Positions 20,931-31,287 of a DNA stretch of 45,107 bases are shown piece by piece (position 1 is the first letter of the stretch; each line of letters opens with the position of its first letter). The position numbers and the translations under genes were made by a program. The DNA comes from Syncephalastrum monosporum B8922 (lineage: Eukaryota; Mucoromycota; Mucoromycetes; Mucorales; Syncephalastraceae). The stretch spans positions 1 to 45,107 of the forward strand of contig JNEN01000349.1 of assembly GCA_000697355.1 (NCBI GenBank). Direction: 5' to 3'. The notes under the pieces were generated by a model that made no database searches, had not been told where the DNA came from, and saw nothing but the letters and a program-made list of their open reading frames with translations.

Positions 20931-23900
20931 ATGTTCAAGCTTCAAGGTGCGACGGTGCGCTCTTCTTTGAGAGTTGCCCGAAGTAGCATGAGTCCAACAG
21001 CGCTTCTGAAGCGTCCCGTCTTGACACCACTCTCCTCCATCCAGACGCGTCGCTACCATGACAATGAAGTCTATGGGTACCGCGTCGCAAGCGAATACCA
21101 GATGCCAGACTATACAGAGGCGCAGCTCTCCAATCGTATGGAGTACGGTAGCTTGCTCCGCATGGTCCAAGCCTATCGCACCCACGGCCACAAGGCGGCA
21201 CATCTGGACCCACTGGATATCATGGACCACAGGTAGTTTGGAGTAATTCTGTGGTACTAAGGGTGCTCATATTCCTTGCTTTTCCTTTTGTAGCAAAGTA
21301 CTGGCCCTTCAGCCCGAGAGATATGGTCTGACCGATCCTGAACGTATTTACAACCTTTCAGGTATCATGTCAGCTATGTGTACTCTTCTTCAGCAGTGAC
21401 TCAGCTCGATCCTTTCTATAGGTATCATGCATGTCACAGAATCGTCCACGGACCCATCCGGAAGAGAAGATGCCAATATGAAGACGATCCTGGATCACCT
21501 CAATCATGTTTACTGTGGTAAAATTGCTTACGAGTTCATGCACCTTCCGGTACGGCACGCGTTACGTAAACAAAGATGCAACGTACTGACATCGTATACC
21601 AGTCTGCCAGTGAACGGCGATGGTGGTATCATGCTGTTGAGTCCTGGACCAGACCTCAGCTCTCGGTTGAAGAGAAGAAACGGATCCACGAGCTCCTGAC
21701 AAAGTCCGAGGTAGGTGTCAGGGACATACGTTTTAATGGCATGGGCTAAACAGTGGGTTGTGCGCAGACATTCGATCATTTCTTGGCCAAAAAGTTCCCC
21801 AATGTAAAGCGCTATGGTCTGGAGGGTGCAGAGAGCATGATGGTGGCGCTGGATCGACTGTTTGAAGTCTCTGCCAAAGGTAAGGAAAAAGGACAAGGAT
21901 GCGGTGTATCGGAAGTCACTCAACCCGTCTTTGTACAGCGGGAGTGGAGGATATCGTACTTGGTATGCCGCACCGTGGTCGCCTGAACCTCTTGTGTGAC
22001 CTGCTTCAATACCCTCATGCCAACCTCTTCCACAAGATGAAGGGCAACTCTGAGCTACCTGAGGACACTTACCATACAGGCGATGTTATTTCCCATCTGA
22101 GTATGTATCCCCATGCTATCTATCTTCTTTCCACAGCTAACGCGTCGCGATGTTACAAAACTAGTCAACAACCCCAATCTCCGGTATGGCGATAAACAAG
22201 TGCACGTCTCGCTCCTGAGCAACCCGTCCCATCTTGAGGCCGCGAATCCAGTCGTGATGGGCAAAGCCCGTGCCAAGCAAACCGACCATGCCTCTTGGGC
22301 CGACAGTACCTGCCAGCTCGGTGACCGCGTCATGAGCGTTCAGCTCCACGGCGACGCTGTAAGTGGATGAGCATATATACAGTGGGATCGGCGTGTTTAC
22401 GCAGTCTTTGGCAGGCATTCACGGGCCAAGGCATCGTCATGGAATCTCTCAGCTTGTCCAACCTGCCCCACTACACGTCAGGCGGCTCGGTCCACATCGT
22501 GGTCAACAACCAGCTCGGCTATACCACACCGGCTCAGAACGCGCGCTCGTCCGCGTACTGCTCCGACATTGGCAAAATGATCAACGTCCCCGTCGTGCAC
22601 GTGAATGGCGACTTCCCTGAAGACGTGGCACACGCCATGGATCTCGTGTTTGAGTATCGCAACAAGTTCCGAAAGGTATGTACAGAATGCTCTGTGGGAA
22701 GAAAGAAAACTCATGCCTGCTGGATATGCGCAGGATATCATCCTTGACCTGATGTGCTACCGCCGTTGGGGCCACAACGAGCTGGATGAGCCTGCATTCA
22801 CGCAGCCCGTCATGTACAACACCATCCGCCCGCGTCCTTCCGTCGCGCGCAACTATGAGGAAAAGCTGCTGGATGAGCAAGTCCTCGCGGCTGAGGAAGC
22901 CAGCGCTATACGCGAGTCGCAGCGCCAGGTGCTCGAAGAGAGCCTGCAAAAGCAAAGCAGCAAGGGCGCTCAGGTGCCTGAGGACTACCATCTGGCTGGT
23001 AACTGGCAAGGCATCGAGCACCAGGCGACTCGACCCCTACCCAGCGACGAGCCTACCACCGGCGTTGACACTGACCTCCTCGCCGAGATTGGCCGCCTCT
23101 CCGTGACCCCTCCTCCATCCATCCAAAAACTGCATCCCCGTCTGCAAAAGTACCATATCGACGCCCGTCTCAAGCGCCTCGAAAATGGCGTCAACCTTGA
23201 CTGGGCTACCGCCGAGGCGCTCGCGTTCGGCTCTTTGCTTAGAGAGGGCACGAGCGTGCGCATTTCAGGCCAGGACGTCGGCCGTGGCACGTTTTCTCAG
23301 CGCCACGCCATGTTTGTCTGCCAAGAAACAGAGAAGGCGGTGGTGCCACTCAACCACATGTCAGAGGACCAAACGAGCTTCCTCGAGGTAAGACACAATG
23401 CGCGTGTGCACCAACCAAGGCTCATCAGGTACGTTATGTACGTAGGTTGCCAATAGTCCACTGTCGGAATACGCTGTCCTTGGCTTTGAATACGGTATGG
23501 CCATCGAGTCACCGAAGCGCCTCGTCCTCTGGGAGGCTCAGTTTGGTGACTTCTTTAATGGCGCCCAGATCACGATTGATACATTCATTTCGAGCGGCGA
23601 GGACAAGTGGCTGCGCCAATGTGGTCTTGTCATGCTCCTGCCGCACGGCCAAGACGGCGCTGGGCCCGAGCACTCCTCGGCACGTATCGAGCGGTTCTTG
23701 CAGGTAAACAAACAGCAACTTTGTTTTCCCGCGGAGACAGCTCACTGAAAAATGGGGGGTGTTTTGTTCCCTCTCTAGATGAGCAATGATCCGTTTGATA
23801 TCAGCAAGGCGTATGATACGCCGCCCAACTGGTCGGTGGTCAATTGCACCACGCCTGCTCAATATTTCCATGTGCTTCGACGTCAGGTAGCATGAGAGTA

Positions 23901-24644
23901 TGGAATAGCCAGACCAAGTCTCATCCTTCTTTCTTGTAGATCCTTCGACCTTATCGCAAGCCGTTGATCGTGGCGGCTCCGAAAGGCTTGCTCAAATCAC
24001 CGGTAAGGATAGCATAGACCATAGGGAGATCTTTTCTTATTTATTTTTTGCTCACTTACTGTATTTATAGGTGGCTGTCAGTGATCTCGCCGAGATGGGC
24101 CCCGGTACGGCGTTCAAACCGGTGCTGAATGATCCCGTGACGGCGGAAAGTCCGGATACGGTAGAGAAGGTCGTGTTTGTCTCGGGCAAGGTCTACTATG
24201 ACCTTGTCAAGGAGCGCAAGAACCGAAACCTCGACGACCGCATCGCCTTTGTCCGCGTCGAGGTAAGCTATTAGGCCCCCGGACCCACCAGAGACTAGTT
24301 TGCATAAACCAACACGACACATCTTAGGAACTCTCGCCTTTCCCACGCGACCAAATCGAGGAGGTGATTGACGAGTACAAGTTTGCGCGCGAGTTTGTAT
24401 GGTGCCAAGAAGAGCCCCAGAATGCAGGCGCCTACAGCTTCATGGCACCGCGTCTGGCGCAGATGGTGCCGACCAAAGAAGTAAGAGGGACACCACGTAT
24501 GCGTATGCCAAGATAAACTCATGGATTTCTTTCATCTAGGTGGCGTATGTGGGCCGAGAGCCCATTGCTGCCCCGGCGGTGGGGATCAGCTCGCGCTTCA
24601 AGAAACAGCAAGCCCAGCTGATTGAAGATGCACTGGATATATAG
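20931..24644 (+). CDS. 2-oxoadipate/2-oxoglutarate dehydrogenase E1, DHTKD1 type (mitochondrial)
   Basis: A thiamine-diphosphate E1 that decarboxylates 2-oxoadipate (lysine/tryptophan breakdown) and, more weakly, 2-oxoglutarate. Fifteen exons: 20931-21232, 21294-21361, 21422-21549, 21603-21710, 21768-21879, 21939-22100, 22165-22358, 22415-22675, 22734-23387, 23446-23703, 23779-23886, 23940-24002, 24071-24262, 24328-24480, 24540-24644; 955 residues. The first about 40 residues are Arg/Ser-rich without acids, a mitochondrial presequence ending near RRYHD. It then enters the E1 fold at EVYGYR, lacking the longer N-terminal extension of OGDH. Seen: [22 protein letters not shown], the ThDP motif GDA...[41 protein letters not shown] and [20 protein letters not shown] and [20 protein letters not shown] favour DHTKD1 over OGDH. 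Intron 2 is flanked by a 10-base direct repeat. Exon 7's acceptor was chosen to keep [12 protein letters not shown]. Confidence 0.93.
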
Positions 24645-24887
24645 AAAAAAATTTCGCTTAGAAATAGGGATGCCCTGTTCAATTTATACACAAGATGAAG
24701 GTGCTGTTATTACTGCGATTGCGGTCAGATTCAGGGGGGGGGAAAGGGCGGAGTGCAATGTGAGTGCCGCGGCGACTCGTGACCGGAGCCCGAACTCAGT
24801 CTGTCAAGTTGAAAGGGCAAGTCAATTTTTTCCAGAGTGTTTGACGCGTGTTGCAATAGCAGAGAGCACTAGCACTAGTTGATCAAG
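24645..24887. promoter_or_regulatory. CCT8 promoter region / DHTKD1 3' end
   Basis: The 243 bases between the two plus-strand genes hold the DHTKD1 3' untranslated region and the CCT8 promoter. No distinct TATA element was found. Confidence 0.4.
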
Positions 24888-26898
24888 ATGGCCTTACGTA
24901 TACCAAAGAGTACGCTCCCCCAGCTCTTCAAAGAAGGCTACAAGGTAATCTCCCTCCTGCCCTCACACTACCCCATCATCCCGGCCTGGCCCGTCGCTCA
25001 TCCGAATCTGTCAGTTCCAACAAGGCGTCGATGAAGCCGTGATGCGCAACATTGAGGCCACGCGCGAGCTGGCCGAGACCGTCCGTACCTCGATGGGCCC
25101 CAACGGTAAGCGCTTCTGGCTGTCGCATTGTCAAAGTGTGGGAGGCTGACGGCACCATCGTGCACAGGTCGCAACAAGATGATCATCAACCATCTCGAAA
25201 AGCTGTTTGTCACAAACGATGCGGCGACGATCATTCGCGAGCTCGAGGTCGTTCATCCTGCAGCCAAGCTGCTTGTCATGGCCTCGCAGCAGCAGGAGTC
25301 CGAGGTGGGCGACAACACAAACGCTGTCATTGTCCTGGCCGGCGAGCTGCTCTCCAAAGCCGAGCAGCTCCTGCGATTGGGCCTGCATCCCTCCGAGGTC
25401 ATTCAGGGCTACGAGATTGCTCGCGATCGCGCTCTGGAGATTATCGAGGGTAATAAGAAGAAAAAGAAAACAGAGGAGAGATGAAAGAAAAAGCGCATGT
25501 GTGTGTGTGTGTGTGTTAACGCATCCTGACGTGGTAGACCTGTCCGTGGAGAAGGTGGAAGACCTGAAGTCGCCTCAGGAGCTCAAGAAGGTGATCCATG
25601 CTGCGATTGCCTCGAAGCAGTACGGACACGAGGACCTCTTGGGCGAGCTCGTCACGGAGGCTGCATTGAACGTGATGCCCAAGAATACCAAGGACTTCAA
25701 CGTGGACAGCATCCGTGTCGTCAAGGTGATGGGCTCCAGTCTCTATGAGTCCAAGGTTGTCAAGGGCATGGTCTTTGGCCGTGAGCCCGAGGGTATTATT
25801 CAGAACGCCACCAAGGCCAAGATCGCCGTTTTCACGTGCCCCTTGGACATCCAGCAGACCGAGACCAAGGGCACTGTCCTGATCCACAACGCACAAGAGA
25901 TGCTGAACTTTAGCAAAGACGAGGAGAAGCACATCGAAAAGGTACGGACGCAAGAGGAGGATGAGGAGGATGAGGAGGAGAAGCCAGGCATTTATTGTTT
26001 TTTTTTATAGATCTTCCAAGAGCTGGCTGATGCAGGCGTCAAGGTCGTTGTCACCGGCAACGGCATTGGCGAGCTCGCGTTACATTACCTCAACCGCTTC
26101 AACATCATGGCCGTCAAGGTCCTCTCCAAGTTTGATATCCGCCGTCTGTGCCGCGTCGTCGGCGCCACCGCCCTCTCCCGCCTCGGCGCGCCGATGCCCG
26201 AGGAAATGGGTTACTGCGACATTGTCGAGACCGTCGAGATCGGCAGTGACCGTGTCACTGTCTTCCGCCAGGAAGAACTCGACCGCTCGCGCACGACCAC
26301 GATCGTGATCCGTGGCGCGACCCAGAACCACATGGACGACATTGAGCGTGCGATCGACGACGGTGTCAATGTCATCAAGGCGGCGACGCGCGACCAGCGC
26401 CTCTTGGCTGGCGCAGGTGCGTTCGAGATGGAGCTCAACAAGCGTCTCCAGACCGTTGCGTCCAAGACCCCCGGTCTGAACCAGCACGCGATCAAACGCT
26501 TTGCCGAGGCGATGGAAGTCGTGCCCCGGACACTCTGCGAGAATGCGGGCATGGACGCGACCGCGATTCTGTCCCGCCTGTATGCGGCCCACTACCAGGA
26601 GGGCGATGCGGGCAACAACGTCGGTGTGGACGTGGAGGAGAACGAGGACGGTACGACCGATGCGGTCAAGGCGGGTATCTTTGACTCCTTCCCTGCAAAG
26701 CAGCTCGCCCTCAAGCTCGCTGCCGATACCGCAATAACCGTTCTTCGGGTGGATCAGGTAACGTGTCCATAACTGTTATTCCTCTCTTGGCTGTCTGTAT
26801 CTTATATGTGCATATGTGTGTGTCTCTAGATTATCATGTCCAAGCCCGCAGGTGGACCCAAGCCGCCCAAGTCGCAGGGTCACTGGGATGACGACTAA
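24888..26898 (+). CDS. CCT8: T-complex protein 1 subunit theta (CCT8)
   Basis: One of eight subunits of the cytosolic chaperonin TRiC/CCT, which folds actin, tubulin and other proteins using ATP. Exons 24888-24944, 25015-25105, 25168-25449, 25538-25941, 26011-26757 and 26830-26898 encode 549 residues, as usual. The start MALRIPKSTLPQLFKEGYKF is theta-like; TSMGPNGRNKMI is the nucleotide-binding loop; LEKLFVTNDAATIIRELEV and HPAAKLLVMASQQQ follow; FDIRRLCRVVGATAL and the late TPGLNQHAIKRFAEAMEVVP block are present. The catalytic-loop motif reads GDNTN where GDGTN is common; the key Asp is kept. A (TG)n tract (25498-25516) lies in intron 3. Tail: KPPKSQGHWDDD. Confidence 0.97.
25498..25516. repeat. 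(TG)n microsatellite in CCT8 intron 3
   Basis: Dinucleotide repeat between the donor at 25450 and the acceptor at 25537. Confidence 0.9.
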
Positions 26899-27069
26899 AG
26901 GATTCTGGGAAGTTAGGAAAGGAACGAAAAAAAAAAGTGTCATTCATGCAAATATCACACGCAAAACCATTACCACCGCAAAAAGCAACTGATAAAAAAA
27001 AGCGAGATCATTCTATGGAGATTGGATGCATTTATGTTTGGATGTGTGAGCGAGTGTAAGTGAGCGATT

Positions 27070-27092
27070 GAGAGAGAGAGAGAGAGAGAGAG
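27070..27092. repeat. (GA)n microsatellite, CCT8/RRP1 spacer
   Basis: Lies between the convergent CCT8 and RRP1 stop codons, probably inside the 3' untranslated regions. Confidence 0.9.
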
Positions 27093-27121
27093 TATATAGG
27101 GTGTATGTACAATAGGGTTGT

Positions 27122-28026
27122 CTATTCCTCCATGGAGTCATCTTCATCATCTTTTTCTTGCTCCTCCTTCTCCTTGAGGAACTTTTCATAGTTCTTGAGG
27201 GCCTCCTTCGCCTTCGTGCGCACGACCTTGTTCACATTGCTTTTGGCCGTGACGGTGATCGGACGCTGGACGCTCTCGACAGGCAGATCAAAGTCCTCGT
27301 TCTGCTCGCGCTGGAGGTCCAGGACCTTTTCGAGCTCTTCAAAGTAGATCTGCATGATGTGATAGCGAATCGCATCAGGTTTGGACCGGTCGGTGGGGCT
27401 AAACGCGCGGAATGAGCCATCAGAACACATCCATAGAGTAGCGGGCTGCGTGCGAGATAGACTTACTGCATAGGACCCGCGAGGAGCATCTCGGCATAGT
27501 CGTCTACGACTTCGGGGTTCCACTGCTGGTTGGCGAGGTACAAAAACGAAAAGAAGATGACCCGACGCAGGAGCATATAGTACTTGTCCAGGCGGATACG
27601 GTCGATACCGTGCCACTCGGCACAGAAGATCTCCCAGAAGGTTTCCAGGAAGGTGAGCGTGGCTTCAGTAGGGCAGTCCGAAATAAGCGACGCGAGTTCC
27701 ATCGCCAGTGCCTGCTGCACCAGTGGCTTGTCCGACATCCAGAAGCCTATCGTGAGCGTATATTGGTTCAATATACCTTTTGCTTCTCTCGTCGCGGTAT
27801 GCGCTTACCGTAGAAAATACCCTTCCATAACTTGAGGAGATCGGTGCGACTCAGATCGGGAATCGAGCTCATGTAGTTGCGGAGCTTGCGCACAGCGAGA
27901 TCCCGCGTCTTTTTGTCTGGAGCATAGCTTGAGTAAGTCCAAACGCTGCGTCAATCAATGCTGGGGCTTACCATTGGCAGCGAGCTCTTTGCCAGCGGGC
28001 AACCCAGAAGCAGCGTCAGTCGACAT
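27122..28026 (-). CDS. RRP1: rRNA-processing protein RRP1 (Nop52 family)
   Basis: RRP1 is a nucleolar protein needed for 27S pre-rRNA processing and 60S assembly. Exons (minus): 27972-28026, 27809-27916, 27467-27746, 27122-27398; 239 residues. The conserved helical core includes RDLAVRKLRNYMSSIPDLSR, LLKLWKGIFYGFWMSDKPLV, FWEIFCAEWHGIDRIRLDKY and YMLLRRVIFFSFLYL; then DAIRYHIMQIYFEELEKVL. The C-terminus is Lys/Glu-rich and acidic (DDEDDSMEE). The acceptor of intron 3 was chosen at 27399 because it alone keeps frame into PTDRSKPDAIRYH; the residues at that join (GPMHPTD) are therefore the least certain. Divergent from FRS1. Confidence 0.92.
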
Positions 28027-28588
28027 GGAAGAGTTAGGTTAAAAAAAAGTTGATCTCGAAAAGCGTGTGGAGTTTTATTTTTGACAAGTGGCGGCGCTCC
28101 AAGCGTACCGGCACACACAGTCAGAGAGAGACAAAGGGAGAGAGAAAATCCATATATTTTTTCTAAATGGCGATACTTGTCCATGCCTTGTTACTTTATC
28201 CAGGGCAGTCGTTTCCTTGGTACCGAGAGCTGCCCACCACTACAATGTATCTATAAAATGCGGAGAGCAATACATAGGGACCGTTCATCTTTTCTACTTT
28301 GGCTGATATAATCCACCTAGAATTGACCGTAGTTTATAGATCAATCATAGAAGCCCACTACTGGATAACATACAGCTTTTTATAAGCTTTTCTACTTGTT
28401 CAAGGAAAGCATGCGTCACAAAAGACACACAAAGATGGGCGTTGCATGTAGCCAGTGTGGCTAGGATGAATAATCGTACCTATGCAATAATTGGAGAAGA
28501 AGGGCCGTGCGCTTTGTCTGAGTCACAGTTCTGGCAAGCGGTAAGATCGCAAGCCACCGATTTCTCTAACCACTCTCACCTTTCCAAC
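28027..28588. other. Divergent promoter RRP1/FRS1
   Basis: About 560 bases without credible genes; the frame at 28442-28663 overlaps the FRS1 start. TATA-like sequences occur (e.g. TATATTTTTT near 28154). Confidence 0.5.
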
Positions 28589-31013
28589 ATGCCCACCGTA
28601 ACGGTCGACAAGGAGACCCTCCTCAGCTCGCTCGAAAAGACCTACAGTACGTGTCTCTCATAAGGGAAACGCCCTGTCTCACGCTCAATGTGTCTGTAGC
28701 TTCCGAAGAGTTCGATGAGCTCTGCTTCCGTTTCGGCATTGAGCTCGAGGAAGACGTACGTCGTGCTCGTCATCTCCTTTGTTTTATCTTCCTCTCACAT
28801 TCTTGCATTAGACCTCTGAGAAGGATCCCTCCGAGCGTGGCGAGAATGAGCGCCCTCAGTTGAAAATTGACATTCCTGCCAACAGGTAAAACCCGGGACC
28901 AGAATACCAGACGCGCCTGGCGCCTTGCTGTTATCATGGATATTGACAACATTGGGCGGATAGATATGACTTACTCTGCCAGGAGGGTATCTCCCGCGCC
29001 CTCCGCGTCTTTGAAGGCCTCCAGGACGCACCCAACTACCGCCTGACTCAGCCGGCCAAGAAGGAGCAGATCACGGTGAAGCCCGAGGTAGGCTCGCAAC
29101 GCGCGGATCTATCAGGCAGCCATGTCTCATTCTTTTTCTGTATGATAGACGGCGCAAATCCGTCCCGCTATTGTCGGTGCCATCCTGCGCAACATCACCT
29201 TCACCCAGGATCGCTACAACAGCTTCATTGATCTTCAGGACAAACTGCACAACAACATTTGCCGGTAAGGAACAAAAGAAGAGTGCCAAAAGTCGACCCC
29301 TGTGTAACCCCTCCGCGTCCTGTTTTTTCTTGTGCGCAGCAAGCGAACACTCGCGGCCATTGGTACGCACGACCTTGACACAGTTGAGGGTCCCTTCACC
29401 TACGAGGCCCTGCCCCACAAGGACATCAAGTTCGTCCCTCTCAACCAGACCAAGGAGATGGACGGTGATCAGCTGATGGAGCACTACACCGTAAGGGACA
29501 CAGCGTCAGACACGAAGGCCGCGTTGCTCACTCTTGCGCTTTCTTTTTTTCTTTTAAACAGAACGACAAGAACCTCGGTAAATTCCTGCACATCATCCGC
29601 GACTCGCCCGTATATCCCGTCGTGCTGGACGGCCAGCGTCGCGTCTGCTCCCTCCCGCCCATCATCAACTCGGAGCACTCCAAGATCAGACTCGACACCA
29701 AGAACGTCCTGATCGAAGTCACCGCCACTGACGAGCACAAGGCCAACATCGTCCTCAACACCATGGTCTCCATGTTCTCCGAATACTGCGCCGAGCCCTT
29801 CACGTAAGTCCGCACAGGCAATAGGCATAGAGACACACACGCGTCCCATCGATTCGCATGGATCTCACTGATAATCCCAGGGTCGAGCCGATGGAGATCG
29901 TGTACCCCGACGGCACCGTCAAGGAAACCCCCAAGCTCGCCCCCTGGCGCGCGACCGCGCCCAAGGACTACATCAACGCCTGCACCGGTCTGGACCTGTC
30001 CGGCGACGATATTTGCAAGCTCCTGAAGCGCATGACCCTCGACGCCTCGGTCAACCCGGCCGACGCCAACGAGATCCAGGTCAACGTCCCGCCCACGCGC
30101 TGGGACATCCTCCACGCGGCCGACATCATGGAGGACGTCGCCATTGGCTACGGCTACGACAACCTGCCGCGCAAGATGCCGGGTGTCAACACGGTGGGTG
30201 CGGCGCTCCCCATCAACAAACTGTCCGATCACACCCGCCGTGAGCTTGCCCTCGCCGGCTTTACCGAGGTCGCGCCCCTGATCCTGTGCTCGCACGACGA
30301 AAACTTCAAATATCTCAACCGCAAAGACGACAACACGACCGCCATCAAATTGGCCAACCCCAAAACGATCGAATACCAGGTCGTCCGCACCTCGCTTCTG
30401 CCCGGTGTGCTCAAGACGATCAACAGCAACCGCAAGCTGCCCTTGCCCATCAAGGTGTTTGAGGTCTCCGATGTTGGTTTCAAGGATGAGTCGCGCGAGC
30501 GCCGTACGCGCAACGAGCGTCATGTCTGCGCTGCTTTCATGTCCAAGACGTCTGGTTTTGAGGTAAGAAAAAAAAAAAAGGAAATCATGCGTAGGCGAGA
30601 AGCGAAGGGCGGGGGCCCAAAGATCGACGCGGGAAATACTGATGCGGTCGTGTCGTGTTATTTATTAGGTCATTCATGGTCTGTTGAACCGTATCATGGA
30701 GATGCTCAGCACCTCGCTGATATCCAAGGACAGCCGCAGTCTGGGTTACTGGATCCAGGAGTCAGAAAGTAAGCGTATCAACCCTTGTGCTAGAGGGGGG
30801 GTTGACTGACCTTATTTTTTTTTCTCTTCTCCATTAGATGCTACCTATTTCCCTGGTCGATCGGCCGATATCTACCTGCGGTACCTCGACGGCACCGAGC
30901 GCAAGGTGCTCAACATTGGCTCGTTCGGCGTGCTGCACCCGACCGTCCTGGAGAACTTTGAGCTGACCCACCCCACCACCGCGCTCGAGTTCAACCTGGA
31001 GCCCTTCTTGTAG
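28589..31013 (+). CDS. FRS1: Phenylalanyl-tRNA synthetase beta subunit, cytosolic
   Basis: The beta chain of the alpha2-beta2 enzyme that charges tRNA-Phe; it carries editing and structural domains. Exons: 28589-28646, 28700-28755, 28812-28885, 28964-29087, 29149-29264, 29340-29490, 29562-29803, 29881-30562, 30669-30768, 30838-31013; 592 residues (yeast Frs1 595). Seen: [19 protein letters not shown] start, [53 protein letters not shown] (editing-domain region), [20 protein letters not shown] and [12 protein letters not shown] (B5 domain), [20 protein letters not shown] and KVFEVSDVG (core), and [20 protein letters not shown] near the end. Exon-rich 5' half, single large exon 8. Confidence 0.97.
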
Positions 31014-31287
31014 ACAAACACACACACACACCCTGCCCATAATGTAGAAAAAAGAAAAGAAAAGAGAAATATATATAAACACATGGCTATTTTTATATAC
31101 GCGCAATCAATGTGCTTATCGTTGCTCGTAAAAAAAAGCAATCGAAGGAGGAATAAGTGTATGTATGTACACTGCAAAACACGGGAATATGGAGAAAAAG
31201 AAACAAAAAAAAAAAAAAAGGATAGATGCAGACGTGGAGTGAGTGAGTGTGAGTGTGAGTGTGTGATGATGGGGTATGCTCTTGTTT
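31014..31287. other. Convergent spacer FRS1/NVJ2
   Basis: Simple sequences only: a CA stretch at about 31017-31029, A-rich tracts, and GAGT/GTGT repeats at about 31238-31265. Confidence 0.6.

Noticed and set aside
20931..24644. Standard 2-oxoglutarate dehydrogenase (OGDH/KGD1)
   Set aside because: The protein starts the E1 fold at EVYGYR without the longer OGDH N-terminal region, and [11 protein letters not shown] and [12 protein letters not shown] blocks fit DHTKD1 better; activity on 2-oxoglutarate is still possible.
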